A model generated the notes under the pieces. That model was not told the DNA's origin, made no database searches, and was given only the letters and a program-made list of their open reading frames with translations. Of a DNA stretch of 12,069 bases, positions 1 through 6,803 are shown piece by piece. Origin of the DNA: Candidatus Methanodesulfokora sp. (GTDB lineage: Archaea; Korarchaeota; Korarchaeia; Korarchaeales; Korarchaeaceae); the NCBI GenBank assembly GCA_023269865.1, contig JAGDWR010000063.1, positions 1-12,069 on the forward strand, in the 5' to 3' direction. The translations under genes were made by a program, and so were the position numbers. Each line of letters starts with the position of its first letter. Position 1 is the first letter of the stretch.

Positions 1-858
1 GTGCCTGCTTGGGAGACTGCGGGACAAAAGAACATAATGGCTTTTATAAACGCAACTATTCAGTATCCCAACGGTACGATAAAAGAGGTAAGAGCAGCCA
101 GCGCTGGAAACATTTACGTAAAGGAATTTTCACCCTTAATATATTTAAATCTGGATAAGTACTCTGTAGCACCTCCCCAGACAATCCAAGGAAACCTGAC
201 AATAGCCCTTATGAGCCCTCTTCCAGATGTGAGCTTGAGCAATGTAAGTGTAAAAATAAACTACCAAGGTATAGATATTTTGAAAAGATTCTTTTATAAA
301 ATTATATATCCATCCAAGCTAGAAATACCATTTCTACTTCAAGTTCCCGTGGATGCTCCCGCAGGTGATCACAAGCTGGAGGTTAGCATGAGCTTTATTG
401 CCGATGGAAAGCTGAAAGAAGTTCATGTAAGCAGAAATGTATCTGTGATAAGACCAGCTAACATATCTTTGGAGATAGTCTCCATGCCCGAGAGAGTATT
501 CCCCTGGGAAAATGCTTCGATAATTGTGAAGATATCTAATCCCTCGATGTTCACTGCAAAAAATGTTCAAGTGCACATAGAGGAGGATGGTATCCTGAAT
601 ACACTCAAAATAGGGGACATGCCACCTGGTTATGCTGAAAACCGAAAGATCAGCATGAAATTAGAAAAGCCCGTGAATGTTTTCATCTGGGCATCCTGGG
701 TAAATGAGGGAGAAAACGCCCCTAGGAGAACTGAGAAAATACAGAGAAGCATCTCTGTAGGATATCCTCATTACATTTACATTATAGTAGTTCTCATTGT
801 AATAGGAGGGCTTATCTATGCAAAAAGAGCAGTTAAGCACAAAACTGAGACCAGATGA
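1..858 (+). CDS. Membrane-anchored surface protein with CARDB/NEW3-like beta domains (5' end outside window)
   Basis: The reading frame is open from the first base, so the true start lies upstream and only the C-terminal 285 residues or so are visible. I see extracellular beta-sandwich-like sequence with several N-x-S/T sequons. A stretch from about residue 153 to 250 resembles the CARDB/COG1361 type of archaeal surface domain: an ISLEIV opening, a phrase of the type isnps-tAKNVQV, and a closing ISV. One membrane helix follows (about residues 258-274, YIIVVLIVIGGLIYA), then a short basic tail. This is the usual topology of an exported protein held by a C-terminal anchor with a small cytoplasmic end. 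The gene overlaps the next one by 41 bases, so the two are probably cotranscribed. The specific function is not recognisable; a role in the cell envelope or S-layer is inferred only from topology. Confidence 0.7.
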   Translation: MPAWETAGQKNIMAFINATIQYPNGTIKEVRAASAGNIYVKEFSPLIYLNLDKYSVAPPQTIQGNLTIALMSPLPDVSLSNVSVKINYQGIDILKRFFYKIIYPSKLEIPFLLQVPVDAPAGDHKLEVSMSFIADGKLKEVHVSRNVSVIRPANISLEIVSMPERVFPWENASIIVKISNPSMFTAKNVQVHIEEDGILNTLKIGDMPPGYAENRKISMKLEKPVNVFIWASWVNEGENAPRRTEKIQRSISVGYPHYIYIIVVLIVIGGLIYAKRAVKHKTETR

Positions 859-1549
859 GATACTGAGGCTGAAAAAGCTGCTTGAGGAGAGAAATTGCAT
901 GTTAAGCAGGTTGAGCGATCATGAGATCTTCAGGGCTAAGGTGGATGATTCCCAGATAATCGTGTACAAGAGCGGCGTTGCTGTTTATCATGTAAATGCA
1001 ATACAGATAATATCATCATCCCTTCTCGAGGACGAAGCTGTGGAAGTGGGCTCGGACGAAGCTGGAAAAGGGGAGATGGAGGGGCCGATAGTTGTGGCTG
1101 CTGTTGTTCTTAATGGGAGTTCTAGAAAGGAGCTCAGAGCGATGGGCTTAATGGAATCTAAGAGCATTCCCAAGAGGAGAATACCTAAAATGAGCGACCT
1201 TATAAAGAGCAAATGTATCTCCTCAGATGTAGAAATTATAGAGCCAGAAGAGCTTTTATATTCATGGAAAAAGGGAAATCTAAATGATTTATTAGCTAAA
1301 TGGCATGAAAAAGCTATTAAAAAAGCTACAGAAGGAGTTAGAGTCGACAGGATTATTGTGGACTCATTTGACAGGGTGAGAATATTAAATGTCATGGAAC
1401 CAATAGCCAAGAGGATGAATGCCATGCTTATTGTAGAGGAGAAAGCTGATGAGAACTACCCTACAGTAGCTGCTGCAAGCATTGTAGCTAAAGCGACAAG
1501 GGAACTCCTCTTAAAAGAGGGGCATAGAGAAAAGAAGTGGGGGAAATAA
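818..1549 (+). CDS. RNase HII/HIII-type ribonuclease H with a missing C-terminal region
   Basis: This family removes RNA from RNA/DNA hybrids using two metal ions held by acidic residues. Residues 78-86 read GSDEAGKGE, giving D80 and E81; the GKG form is closer to RNase HIII than to the GRG of RNase HII. The third acid is D182 (IIVDSFD). The stretch ENYPTVAAASIVAKATRE (212-229) matches the conserved AASIxAKxTRD block, with E229 where RNase HII normally has Asp. About 75 N-terminal residues precede the catalytic core, as in RNase HIII, which carries a substrate-binding N-terminal domain. The start at 818 is supported by GGAGGG at 805-810. The protein ends only 14 residues after E229, whereas family members continue for some 60-100 residues. 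The end is 6 bp from the convergent hisD-like gene, leaving no room for the missing part. It could be a natural short form or a decayed gene. Confidence 0.8.
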   Translation: MQKEQLSTKLRPDEILRLKKLLEERNCMLSRLSDHEIFRAKVDDSQIIVYKSGVAVYHVNAIQIISSSLLEDEAVEVGSDEAGKGEMEGPIVVAAVVLNGSSRKELRAMGLMESKSIPKRRIPKMSDLIKSKCISSDVEIIEPEELLYSWKKGNLNDLLAKWHEKAIKKATEGVRVDRIIVDSFDRVRILNVMEPIAKRMNAMLIVEEKADENYPTVAAASIVAKATRELLLKEGHREKKWGK

Positions 1550-1555
1550 GTTTAT

Positions 1556-2842
1556 TCAGAATTCCCTTATGGCTTTTGCGTGGAGAGGAAAGCCCTCCAA
1601 TAATGCCATCTTTTCAACGAAAATCTTAAGATCGTTTATTCCATTATTGTTTAATTCTATCTCATATAATGGCTTCATGAAGTCAAGCACTGTCAGCGCA
1701 CCAAAGCTTCTGGCAAATCCGCTTGATGGAAGCTGCTGGTTCATCCCAACTCCATAATCGCCAAAGGCACTTGGTGTGTTTATGAATACGGCCCCAGCAT
1801 TGTTTATTTTAGAGGCAATAGACGCAGCGTTTGATGTGAATATTGCCACTCTCTCCGGAGAAATCACATTCACTGCCTCCACTATATCATTAATATCATC
1901 AAATATTAATATAAAAGTATTTTTCATGTTGTCAGAGATCACTGCATTGCCAGCTTCCAACAGGGAGGACTCAAGCATTTCAACAACCCTATATGCAAAA
2001 TCCTCGCTGTCTGTCAGCAGAATGGTCATGGAATCCAGGTGCTCTGCTTGAGATATAAGATCCAGGAGGACTCTATCCAAATTGGATGATTCATCTGCTA
2101 TTATGAGGTTTTCCGAAGGACCGGAGGGCATGTCTATTCTTGTATCCTGAGCAACTATCTGTTTTGCAGCCATAAAATAGTTATCTCCAGCGCCAAATAT
2201 TTTATCAACTGCCTGTATGGATTGAGTTCCATATGCCATAACAGCTACTGCTATGGGTCCACCTATCCTATAAACCTCCTTTACGCCGAGAAGCTTCGCC
2301 GTTGCAAGCAGCACAGGGTTGACTTCCCCGTTTTCAAGAGGAGGAGTGAATACAGCAATTTCATCTACTCCTGCTATCATAGCAGGGACCACATGCGAGA
2401 TCATGGTGGATATATAGGCAGAATCAGGATATTCCGGCACATGAACGCCAATTCTGCCAAGAGGAACCCATTTAAGCCTAATTCTCCCATAGCTACCAGA
2501 TTCTACTATTTCCTGAGGTTTCTGCCTTCGATGGAAAATTTTGAAAATCTCTATTTCCTTCTCTATAGCCTTTTTCTCCGCATCTCCAATCCGAGCAAAA
2601 GCGTTTTCTATCTCCTCCTTTGAGACCATGAACTCATCTGTAGGTATATCCACTCCGTAATATTTCACCATATATTCCCTAACTGCCTCATCTCCGTTGT
2701 TTCTCACGGCCTTTATGACTTGAATAACAGCTTCTTTGAAGAGTTCAATGTCCATTGTTCTATTCTCAAGAGAGGCGACAAATCTCCAGGCGTCTTTTCC
2801 CTTTAAAGTTCTAGGCATGATCTTATTGTTCTCCTTCTGCAT
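1556..2842 (-). CDS. hisD: Histidinol dehydrogenase homologue (HisD superfamily) with altered active-site residues
   Basis: HisD oxidises L-histidinol to histidine in two NAD-dependent steps with a bound zinc. The 428-residue length is normal and the fold motifs are clear: YGTQSIQAVDKI (204-215), RIDMPSGPSE (235-244), SQAEH (264-268), GDYGVG (361-366) and a final EGFPLHAKAI. The zinc ligands known from E. coli HisD (Q259, H262, D360, H419) align with Q265, H268, D362 and H421, all kept. The catalytic Glu-His pair in PEHL reads PERV (E330, R331), and the substrate-binding His of NHVLP is Gln (NQQLP, Q369). The NAD-site motifs VPGG and GPGN read VPEY and GAGD. No other histidine-biosynthesis gene is nearby. 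An alternative start at 2818 has GGAG about 12 nt upstream; 2842 is kept as the longest form. It may be a divergent HisD or a related dehydrogenase acting on another substrate. Confidence 0.8.
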   Translation of the reverse strand: MQKENNKIMPRTLKGKDAWRFVASLENRTMDIELFKEAVIQVIKAVRNNGDEAVREYMVKYYGVDIPTDEFMVSKEEIENAFARIGDAEKKAIEKEIEIFKIFHRRQKPQEIVESGSYGRIRLKWVPLGRIGVHVPEYPDSAYISTMISHVVPAMIAGVDEIAVFTPPLENGEVNPVLLATAKLLGVKEVYRIGGPIAVAVMAYGTQSIQAVDKIFGAGDNYFMAAKQIVAQDTRIDMPSGPSENLIIADESSNLDRVLLDLISQAEHLDSMTILLTDSEDFAYRVVEMLESSLLEAGNAVISDNMKNTFILIFDDINDIVEAVNVISPERVAIFTSNAASIASKINNAGAVFINTPSAFGDYGVGMNQQLPSSGFARSFGALTVLDFMKPLYEIELNNNGINDLKIFVEKMALLEGFPLHAKAIREF

Positions 2843-2873
2843 AAGAATTATCGAGAACGCCTTCCATATTAAC

Positions 2874-2886
2874 CCTAATTATATTA
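2874..2886 (-). promoter_or_regulatory. Putative TATA element for the hisD-like gene
   Basis: Read on the minus strand, this A/T-rich stretch (AATATAATTAGG) would place transcription start near 2855, giving a leader of about 13 nt to the start at 2842, or about 37 nt to the alternative start at 2818. The same 12 bases recur at 3005-3016, so the real promoter could instead be the upstream copy. Confidence 0.35.
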
Positions 2887-3016
2887 TTATGTATGGTGTT
2901 GGCATGCCAGCAGAGCTTAAGAATAACTGGTGGGATAATATCTGGGATGAAGTTACCACCCCAGATTGACCTAGGGGAGGGATGATGTTCCCAGGGGTAG
3001 CTGACCTAATTATATT
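2874..3016. repeat. 12-bp direct repeat (CCTAATTATATT) flanking a 119-bp segment
   Basis: Identical copies lie at 2874-2885 and 3005-3016. The flanking bases differ, so the match is exactly 12 bp. It could be two copies of a promoter element, a duplication made by insertion of the intervening segment, or chance similarity in A/T-rich DNA. Confidence 0.5.
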
Positions 3017-3031
3017 TCATAAACTTTAAGC

Positions 3032-3042
3032 AACAAAAATAA
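3032..3042 (-). terminator. Possible T-rich terminator of the DUF1512-Nudix operon
   Basis: On the minus strand, TTATTTTTGTT follows the Nudix stop codon by about 20 nt. Archaeal transcription often ends at such T-rich tracts without a strong hairpin. The call rests on composition and position only. Confidence 0.3.
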
Positions 3043-3059
3043 TCTAGATGAATAATATA

Positions 3060-3506
3060 CTAAATTCCAAGCTTTTCTAGAACCTCTTTTGCCGACTTTG
3101 CCATTATATAGGTTCCTTTCATTGTCTCAGATTTCATTTCAAGCTCTCTTACCTCATCCAATGAAAACCAGCCCCAATCACTATGCTCATTTGGGCTGAG
3201 CACAGGATCTCCATCCACTCTTACTGCATATAGAGGTATTATGAACTCTACTCTATCTTTATATGTTATTCCAAATGAATCTACAGGTATTAGATCAGAG
3301 TACTTTGGGGTAAAACCGGTCTCCTCCCAAAGCTCCCTGAGGGCCGCTTGTTTTGGGGTTTCCCCAAATCTTATTCCCCCTCCTGGTATCTCCCATTTTC
3401 CCTTGTTTAGCTTCTCTTCTCCTCTCCTCAGAAGAAGGATCTTTCCATCTCTGTTGAAGACAGCAACACATGGAACCACGATTATCTTCTTCCTTATGCT
3501 GAACAT
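3060..3506 (-). CDS. Nudix (MutT-type) nucleoside-diphosphate-X hydrolase
   Basis: Nudix enzymes cleave nucleoside diphosphates linked to another moiety and need Mg2+ or Mn2+. The full signature GX5EX7REUXEEXGU is present at residues 43-65: G43, E49, then RELWEETGF (57-65) with metal-binding E58, E61 and E62. The length (148 residues) is typical of a single-domain MutT-like protein. Nothing outside the box identifies the substrate; oxidised nucleotides, ADP-ribose and other dinucleotides are all possible. The ATG shares one base with the TGA of the upstream gene (TGATG), with GGTGAG a few bases before it, so translation is probably coupled. It is the third and last gene of the minus-strand operon with the membrane zinc-ribbon protein and the DUF1512 protein. 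Confidence 0.88.
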   Translation of the reverse strand: MFSIRKKIIVVPCVAVFNRDGKILLLRRGEEKLNKGKWEIPGGGIRFGETPKQAALRELWEETGFTPKYSDLIPVDSFGITYKDRVEFIIPLYAVRVDGDPVLSPNEHSDWGWFSLDEVRELEMKSETMKGTYIMAKSAKEVLEKLGI

Positions 3507-3907
3507 CAGCTCACCGCTTGCTCAAGCGGAGTTTTACAGTAGATAAAACGTATTATCATGGAACTTGTGCCGCACTTTTGACACTTCTCCTCTGTTATCA
3601 TTCCAACGTATTCTCCGTCCCTCGTGGGCCTCTCCATTTTGACTCCACAGTTCTTACACTGAAGAACTGTGACCACTTCATATTTGTGCTCTTTCTCTTT
3701 CTCCCTCGTCTTCATGAGATCAGACATCATCTTTGCAGCAACTGCTATTGTTATTATCCCAAACAAAAACTGCATCATTGAGTTAATACTTCCAGAGGGC
3801 GCTCCTTGAAGACCAACCCATATAAGAACTGCTCCCAGTAATATAGAAATGGATATTATGAAGAAAAAAACAATCATATAGCTTTCCCTGCGTCTCTCCT
3901 CCGACAT
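3506..3907 (-). CDS. Small membrane protein with two helices and a C-terminal zinc ribbon
   Basis: I do not recognise a named family. Counting from the start chosen here (133 residues), there are two hydrophobic helices at about 11-31 and 43-60. A highly charged linker follows (KTREKEKEHK), then a zinc ribbon with cysteine pairs C84-x2-C87 and C109-x2-C112. The ribbon should face the cytoplasm if both ends of the hairpin do. A start at 3925 would overlap the upstream stop, but the strong ribosome binding site CACCTCCTC (3915-3923, read as GAGGAGGTG on the minus strand) lies 7 nt before the ATG at 3907, which decides the start. It is sandwiched between the DUF1512 and Nudix genes with no intergenic space, suggesting shared work. 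The ribbon could bind nucleic acid or a partner protein; both ideas are inference. Confidence 0.8.
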   Translation of the reverse strand: MSEERRRESYMIVFFFIISISILLGAVLIWVGLQGAPSGSINSMMQFLFGIITIAVAAKMMSDLMKTREKEKEHKYEVVTVLQCKNCGVKMERPTRDGEYVGMITEEKCQKCGTSSMIIRFIYCKTPLEQAVS

Positions 3908-3921
3908 CAGAATACACCTCC

Positions 3922-5079
3922 TCATGCCGCTATGCCCTCTGCCTCCACTTCAATGAGATGCGCTGCTTCCTCTCTATTAGCCACTCCTATTGAATTGCCT
4001 ATTCCTGCCACTATTATATAGTCACCCGGCCTGGTTCTGTTGACTATAGCTTCTTTCACTCTATTGACCACTTCCTCAGCAGCTTTAGCTATTTCTGGTC
4101 TCATGACTGTTATCGCCTCAAGCTGATCCATCTTTATCACTATGGAGTCAACTGGTATGCCATGTTTTGTGGCTGCTTGCTCTATTTTCCATTTCTCCGG
4201 TCCAGGATCCCCTATAGCTGCTCCAACCCCCTCAGCTATCTCTCCTGTGGGCTCTCCTTCTAGTTTTGCAGCTGCATCTATCATTATTATCCTAGCTATA
4301 TTGCCATTTCTTGACTCTATTATCCTTTCTATTGCCTCTCCTGGCTTGCCCACATTTCCTCCAGGCCCTTTAGCTTTCACAACAAGCACTCTTCTTCCCT
4401 CTATGTCTATCTCTGCCCCAACGACATCTGGAGCTATTTCCTTCACCTCTGCATTGCCTATGAGGTTTAGGGCTACTAAAGGACCTATGCTATCTCCTAT
4501 CGGCAATCCTCTCCTGAAAGCTTCCCCAGCTCTCCAATATGCTTTTGCTATCCTAAGTATTTCTGGCAACATCATCTGTATCTGTGCAATATAGATCCAG
4601 TTCTGCGTCCTTTTTCCCAGTATGAGGTAATGCCTTACAACTCGATATATCTGATCCAAAACTATTATCCCCTCAAGTTGATCCCTTAGATTGGCCCTTT
4701 TGTTTTCATCCGCCTTAGGAGCTATTCTTGATACCTCTCTGTCCAAGAAGTCCAGATAGCCATCTATTATATGCTCAAGTCTCTTTATCAATCCATTGGG
4801 ATCAAGACTCACTGGTTCTATTATGAAAAAGCTTTTTAGTCTGGATAATCCTTTGTCTGCCTCTTCTCTCGATACCCCAAGCTTGGACGCCTCCTCAATA
4901 AATGTGTTGGATGCATCGTTCACATACGATTTAAGCTGGGAGAGAGCATTGCTTATATCATTCATCCACTTCCATATCTGGAATTTTTGAGCATAGAACT
5001 GAAGGATCGTTATGAATACGATGAATAAGATCCATGAGAGCCAATCCTGCTGCCCTCCTAACTGCATTAAGCTTATCAT
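3922..5079 (-). CDS. DUF1512 family archaeal membrane-anchored protein
   Basis: The length (385 residues) and layout fit DUF1512, an archaeal family of about 370 residues with no assigned function. This is my recognition from memory, not a database result. An N-terminal membrane helix (about 12-30) is followed by a long helical, charged region (40-190). The C-terminal alpha/beta part has Gly-rich turns: GPGGNVG (238-244), a MIDAAAKLEGEPTGE stretch (266-280) and VAGIGNSIGV (357-366). These turns look like phosphate- or nucleotide-binding loops, but no standard Walker or Rossmann motif is complete. The N-terminal helix suggests a cytoplasmic body tethered to the membrane. The start at 5079 is preceded by GGGGGTGA. 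The stop overlaps the ribosome-binding region of the next gene. It is the first gene of the three-gene minus-strand operon. Confidence 0.75.
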   Translation of the reverse strand: MISLMQLGGQQDWLSWILFIVFITILQFYAQKFQIWKWMNDISNALSQLKSYVNDASNTFIEEASKLGVSREEADKGLSRLKSFFIIEPVSLDPNGLIKRLEHIIDGYLDFLDREVSRIAPKADENKRANLRDQLEGIIVLDQIYRVVRHYLILGKRTQNWIYIAQIQMMLPEILRIAKAYWRAGEAFRRGLPIGDSIGPLVALNLIGNAEVKEIAPDVVGAEIDIEGRRVLVVKAKGPGGNVGKPGEAIERIIESRNGNIARIIMIDAAAKLEGEPTGEIAEGVGAAIGDPGPEKWKIEQAATKHGIPVDSIVIKMDQLEAITVMRPEIAKAAEEVVNRVKEAIVNRTRPGDYIIVAGIGNSIGVANREEAAHLIEVEAEGIAA

Positions 5080-5112
5080 GATTCACCCCCTACACAGGAG
5101 AATCCTTGACAA

Positions 5113-5122
5113 TAAAAATAAA
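5113..5122 (-). promoter_or_regulatory. Putative TATA element of the DUF1512 operon
   Basis: Read on the minus strand, TTTATTTTTA preceded by purine-rich GAAAAGC (BRE-like) would start transcription near 5092. That leaves a leader of about 13 nt containing the GGGGGTGA ribosome binding site before the ATG at 5079. Confidence 0.45.
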
Positions 5123-5429
5123 GCTTTTCCTTCTCATGACGGTGAGGTTTTTGTACTCTCCTGTGGAGGCCATTTGAGCGGATCTCCTATAAAAAAGATT
5201 ATCCTCGTTAAGCAACCTTCTTGACCATTGTATAAGGGAGTTTTTATCCATAATTAAGGGCTTTTGGTGTTGCAGAGAAGCGAAAATGCCGTTACTAAGT
5301 TAGGAGACTTCTATTACAGAATAATACTAAACTAAAACTATTCTCATTAAGAAAAGTGCTAATAAGGAGATTCCTGAAAGAATTGTTTCATTATTAGTTG
5401 TCCTTAAACTCCCATTTACGACAGGAAGG
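5123..5429. other. Gene-poor gap between divergent promoters
   Basis: I find no convincing coding frame or RNA gene here. It is A/T-rich and contains one 8-bp inverted repeat with widely spaced arms (GGGAGTTT 5236-5243, AAACTCCC 5406-5413). A 27-codon minus-strand frame (5090-5173) ends just before the DUF1512 gene, but its body contains that operon's likely TATA element. The gap is longer than others in this compact region, so an unrecognised small RNA cannot be excluded. Confidence 0.4.
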
Positions 5430-5438
5430 TTGATATAC
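5430..5438 (+). promoter_or_regulatory. Putative TATA element for the SerB-like HAD gene
   Basis: TTGATATAC sits about 27 nt upstream of the ATG at 5462, after purine-rich CAGGAAGG. This predicts a leaderless or nearly leaderless transcript, in line with the absence of a ribosome binding site before the ATG. Confidence 0.4.
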
Positions 5439-5461
5439 TCCAGGTTATCAAATTAGCCAGC

Positions 5462-6124
5462 ATGAATGGGAAGAAGGCCATAGCTGTATTCGATCTAGAT
5501 GGAACATTTATCGATGTGGATAGCTCATGGAGACTGATACACAGGATTCTGGAGACTGAAAAAGCTGCCGAGGATAATATGAAGCTCTACATGAAGGGTG
5601 AGATCTCATACGAGGAGTGGGCGAAGAGAGATGTAGCCCTCTGGACTGGGGTCAGCATGAAATACCTTGCAGAAAAGGTTAAAGCAACAGTTAAACCCAT
5701 GAAAAATATGGATACAGCTGTGAATCTGTTGAGGAGGTCGGGCATAGCAGTGGGCGTGATAAGCTCAGGAATAGATGCTGTTCTGAGCTCTCTGGAAAAC
5801 ATAGAATTGGATTTTATAAAAATAAATAGAATGATATTAGAGAATGATTTAATAAGAGGAGTTAAGGTAGAAGTGGGCTTCGATAAGCGAGATATCCTCA
5901 TGAGCATATCCAGGGATATGGCAGTTCCCATGAGAAATATTGCAGTGGTTGGAGATGGAGAAAATGATGTCAGCATGTTTGAGCTCCCCGTTGGCCTGAG
6001 GATAGCCTTTAATCCGAGATCCAGAAGGCTAGCTGAGCTAGCAGATTATATAGTGAGTTATAAGGATTTGTTGCCCGTTGCTAAGATCATTTTAGATTGG
6101 TTCAGTGATCTTGGAAGCAAATAA
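5462..6124 (+). CDS. HAD-superfamily phosphatase, SerB-like (HAD-IB type)
   Basis: All four HAD motifs are present. Motif I is FDLDGTF (D11 nucleophile, D13 acid/base). Motif II is VISSG (S101 or S102). The motif III lysine is probably K142 in FDKRDIL, and motif IV is VGDGENDVSMFE (D165, D169). The helical insertion between motifs I and II (about 20-90) and the GDGENDxxMF form resemble phosphoserine phosphatase and related HAD-IB enzymes. The 220-residue length also fits. Phosphoserine is a reasonable guess, but this subfamily includes enzymes for other phosphomonoesters and no substrate-deciding residue can be read with certainty. The ATG at 5462 is positioned for leaderless translation. The gene stands 36 bp before the membrane regulator gene, which has its own promoter. 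Confidence 0.82.
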   Translation: MNGKKAIAVFDLDGTFIDVDSSWRLIHRILETEKAAEDNMKLYMKGEISYEEWAKRDVALWTGVSMKYLAEKVKATVKPMKNMDTAVNLLRRSGIAVGVISSGIDAVLSSLENIELDFIKINRMILENDLIRGVKVEVGFDKRDILMSISRDMAVPMRNIAVVGDGENDVSMFELPVGLRIAFNPRSRRLAELADYIVSYKDLLPVAKIILDWFSDLGSK

Positions 6125-6130
6125 ACAAGG

Positions 6131-6139
6131 TTTTTATTT
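6131..6139 (+). promoter_or_regulatory. Putative TATA element for the membrane HTH gene
   Basis: TTTTTATTT is centred about 26 nt upstream of the ATG at 6161, the expected distance for a leaderless archaeal transcript. No ribosome binding site precedes that ATG. The T-rich tract could also end transcription of the upstream HAD gene. Confidence 0.45.
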
Positions 6140-6160
6140 GTAACAGCATCTGTTAAATCA

Positions 6161-6790
6161 ATGGAGGAGGTATTTCACATAGAAGATGATAGGCTGAGCA
6201 CTCTGGCTTCAGTGCTCTCAAGCGAGACAGGAAGAACCATACTGCTGGCATTATCAAATGGACCGAAGAGTGCAGGAGATATATCTGAATCAACCGGTTT
6301 GCCGATTAGCACCGTCATGTTTCATCTATCCAAGCTCGTCGAATCAGGCTTCGTCAAAATAGCAGGGGATATTCCTGGAAAACACGGGAGAAAGAAGCTC
6401 TATGAGTTGACTTCAAACCGTCTGATAATAACAATAGCCCCTAGAGTTGAGAGAGATGTCTCTAAGAAGGAGAAAGCTGAGAGGACCAGAATTTTTGATT
6501 ACACCAAACCGGTCATGCTATCGCTGATGATAGCTCTTTTAATGAGTGGGATATTCCTATACGGCTTTAGCAATGTATTTGCCCCTAAAAATGAGCTTAT
6601 AAGAGCCCCAACAGCCCTCTCAGTTCCTTCTGAGGGAAATGTAACACCATTAGCTTTGAAAGGAAATACAACAAGCTTGTATGAAGCTATGGTGAGATTA
6701 TTTTACATTTATGTCATTATTTTTGCTATAATAATAGCTCTAACCTCCTCTCTCATCTCAACATGGATTTCGAGAGGATATAAAAGATGA
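6161..6790 (+). CDS. Membrane-anchored winged-helix regulator (ArsR-like)
   Basis: The N-terminal 90 residues form an ArsR-type winged helix. SSETGRTILLALSNGPKSA is followed by the recognition-helix region GDISESTGLPISTVMFHLSKL (about 39-59) and a wing carrying GKHGRKKLYELT (73-84). No ArsR metal-binding cysteines are present. A charged linker (95-112) leads to two membrane helices (about 117-138 and 179-202), with a 40-residue segment between them that has N-x-T sequons and is probably outside the cell. This arrangement suggests a DNA-binding domain held at the membrane, perhaps sensing an envelope signal. Target genes are unknown. The gene has its own leaderless-type promoter and ends 13 bp from the convergent small cysteine-protein gene. 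Archaea commonly carry such membrane-linked HTH proteins; few have a known role. Confidence 0.8.
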   Translation: MEEVFHIEDDRLSTLASVLSSETGRTILLALSNGPKSAGDISESTGLPISTVMFHLSKLVESGFVKIAGDIPGKHGRKKLYELTSNRLIITIAPRVERDVSKKEKAERTRIFDYTKPVMLSLMIALLMSGIFLYGFSNVFAPKNELIRAPTALSVPSEGNVTPLALKGNTTSLYEAMVRLFYIYVIIFAIIIALTSSLISTWISRGYKR

Positions 6791-6803
6791 ACAATTTGTT
6801 GTA

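Larger units (their letters stand above)
2843..3059. other. Intergenic region between the hisD-like gene and the Nudix operon
   Basis: This 217-base gap holds the putative minus-strand promoter of the hisD-like gene at its left end and the putative end of the minus-strand Nudix operon at its right end. Between them lies a 119-base segment bounded by a 12-bp direct repeat. The segment contains a 7-bp inverted repeat (ATCTGGG at 2940-2946, CCCAGAT at 2960-2966) and a 26-codon open frame at 2889-2969 (+). That frame has no convincing promoter or ribosome binding site, so it is not called a gene. Confidence 0.5.

Noticed and set aside
988..1425. 145-codon minus-strand frame opposite the RNase H gene
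   Set aside because: The plus-strand frame carries the conserved RNase H motifs; the antisense frame is low-complexity and is a shadow.
2889..2969. 26-codon Trp-rich frame on the plus strand
   Set aside because: There is no ribosome binding site, and the only TATA-like sequence is too close to the ATG. Kept as a curiosity in the repeat finding, not as a gene.
2946..3004. Possible C/D box guide RNA (ATGATGT then CTGA, with weaker ATGAAGT and TTGA)
   Set aside because: Only one box is exact, both C-type boxes lack the final A, and the terminal stem would be two or three base pairs. The match is too weak to call.
3908..3925. Start of the membrane zinc-ribbon protein at 3925
   Set aside because: That ATG overlaps the upstream stop, and its first codons contain the strong GAGGAGGTG ribosome binding site that serves the ATG at 3907.
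4142..4594. 150-codon plus-strand frame opposite the DUF1512 gene
   Set aside because: It is proline/serine/isoleucine-rich antisense sequence with no motif; the minus-strand protein is the coherent one.
5090..5173. 27-codon minus-strand frame just upstream of the DUF1512 gene, as a leader peptide
   Set aside because: The likely TATA element of the DUF1512 operon lies within it, so it would not be in the operon leader, and the sequence resembles no known peptide.
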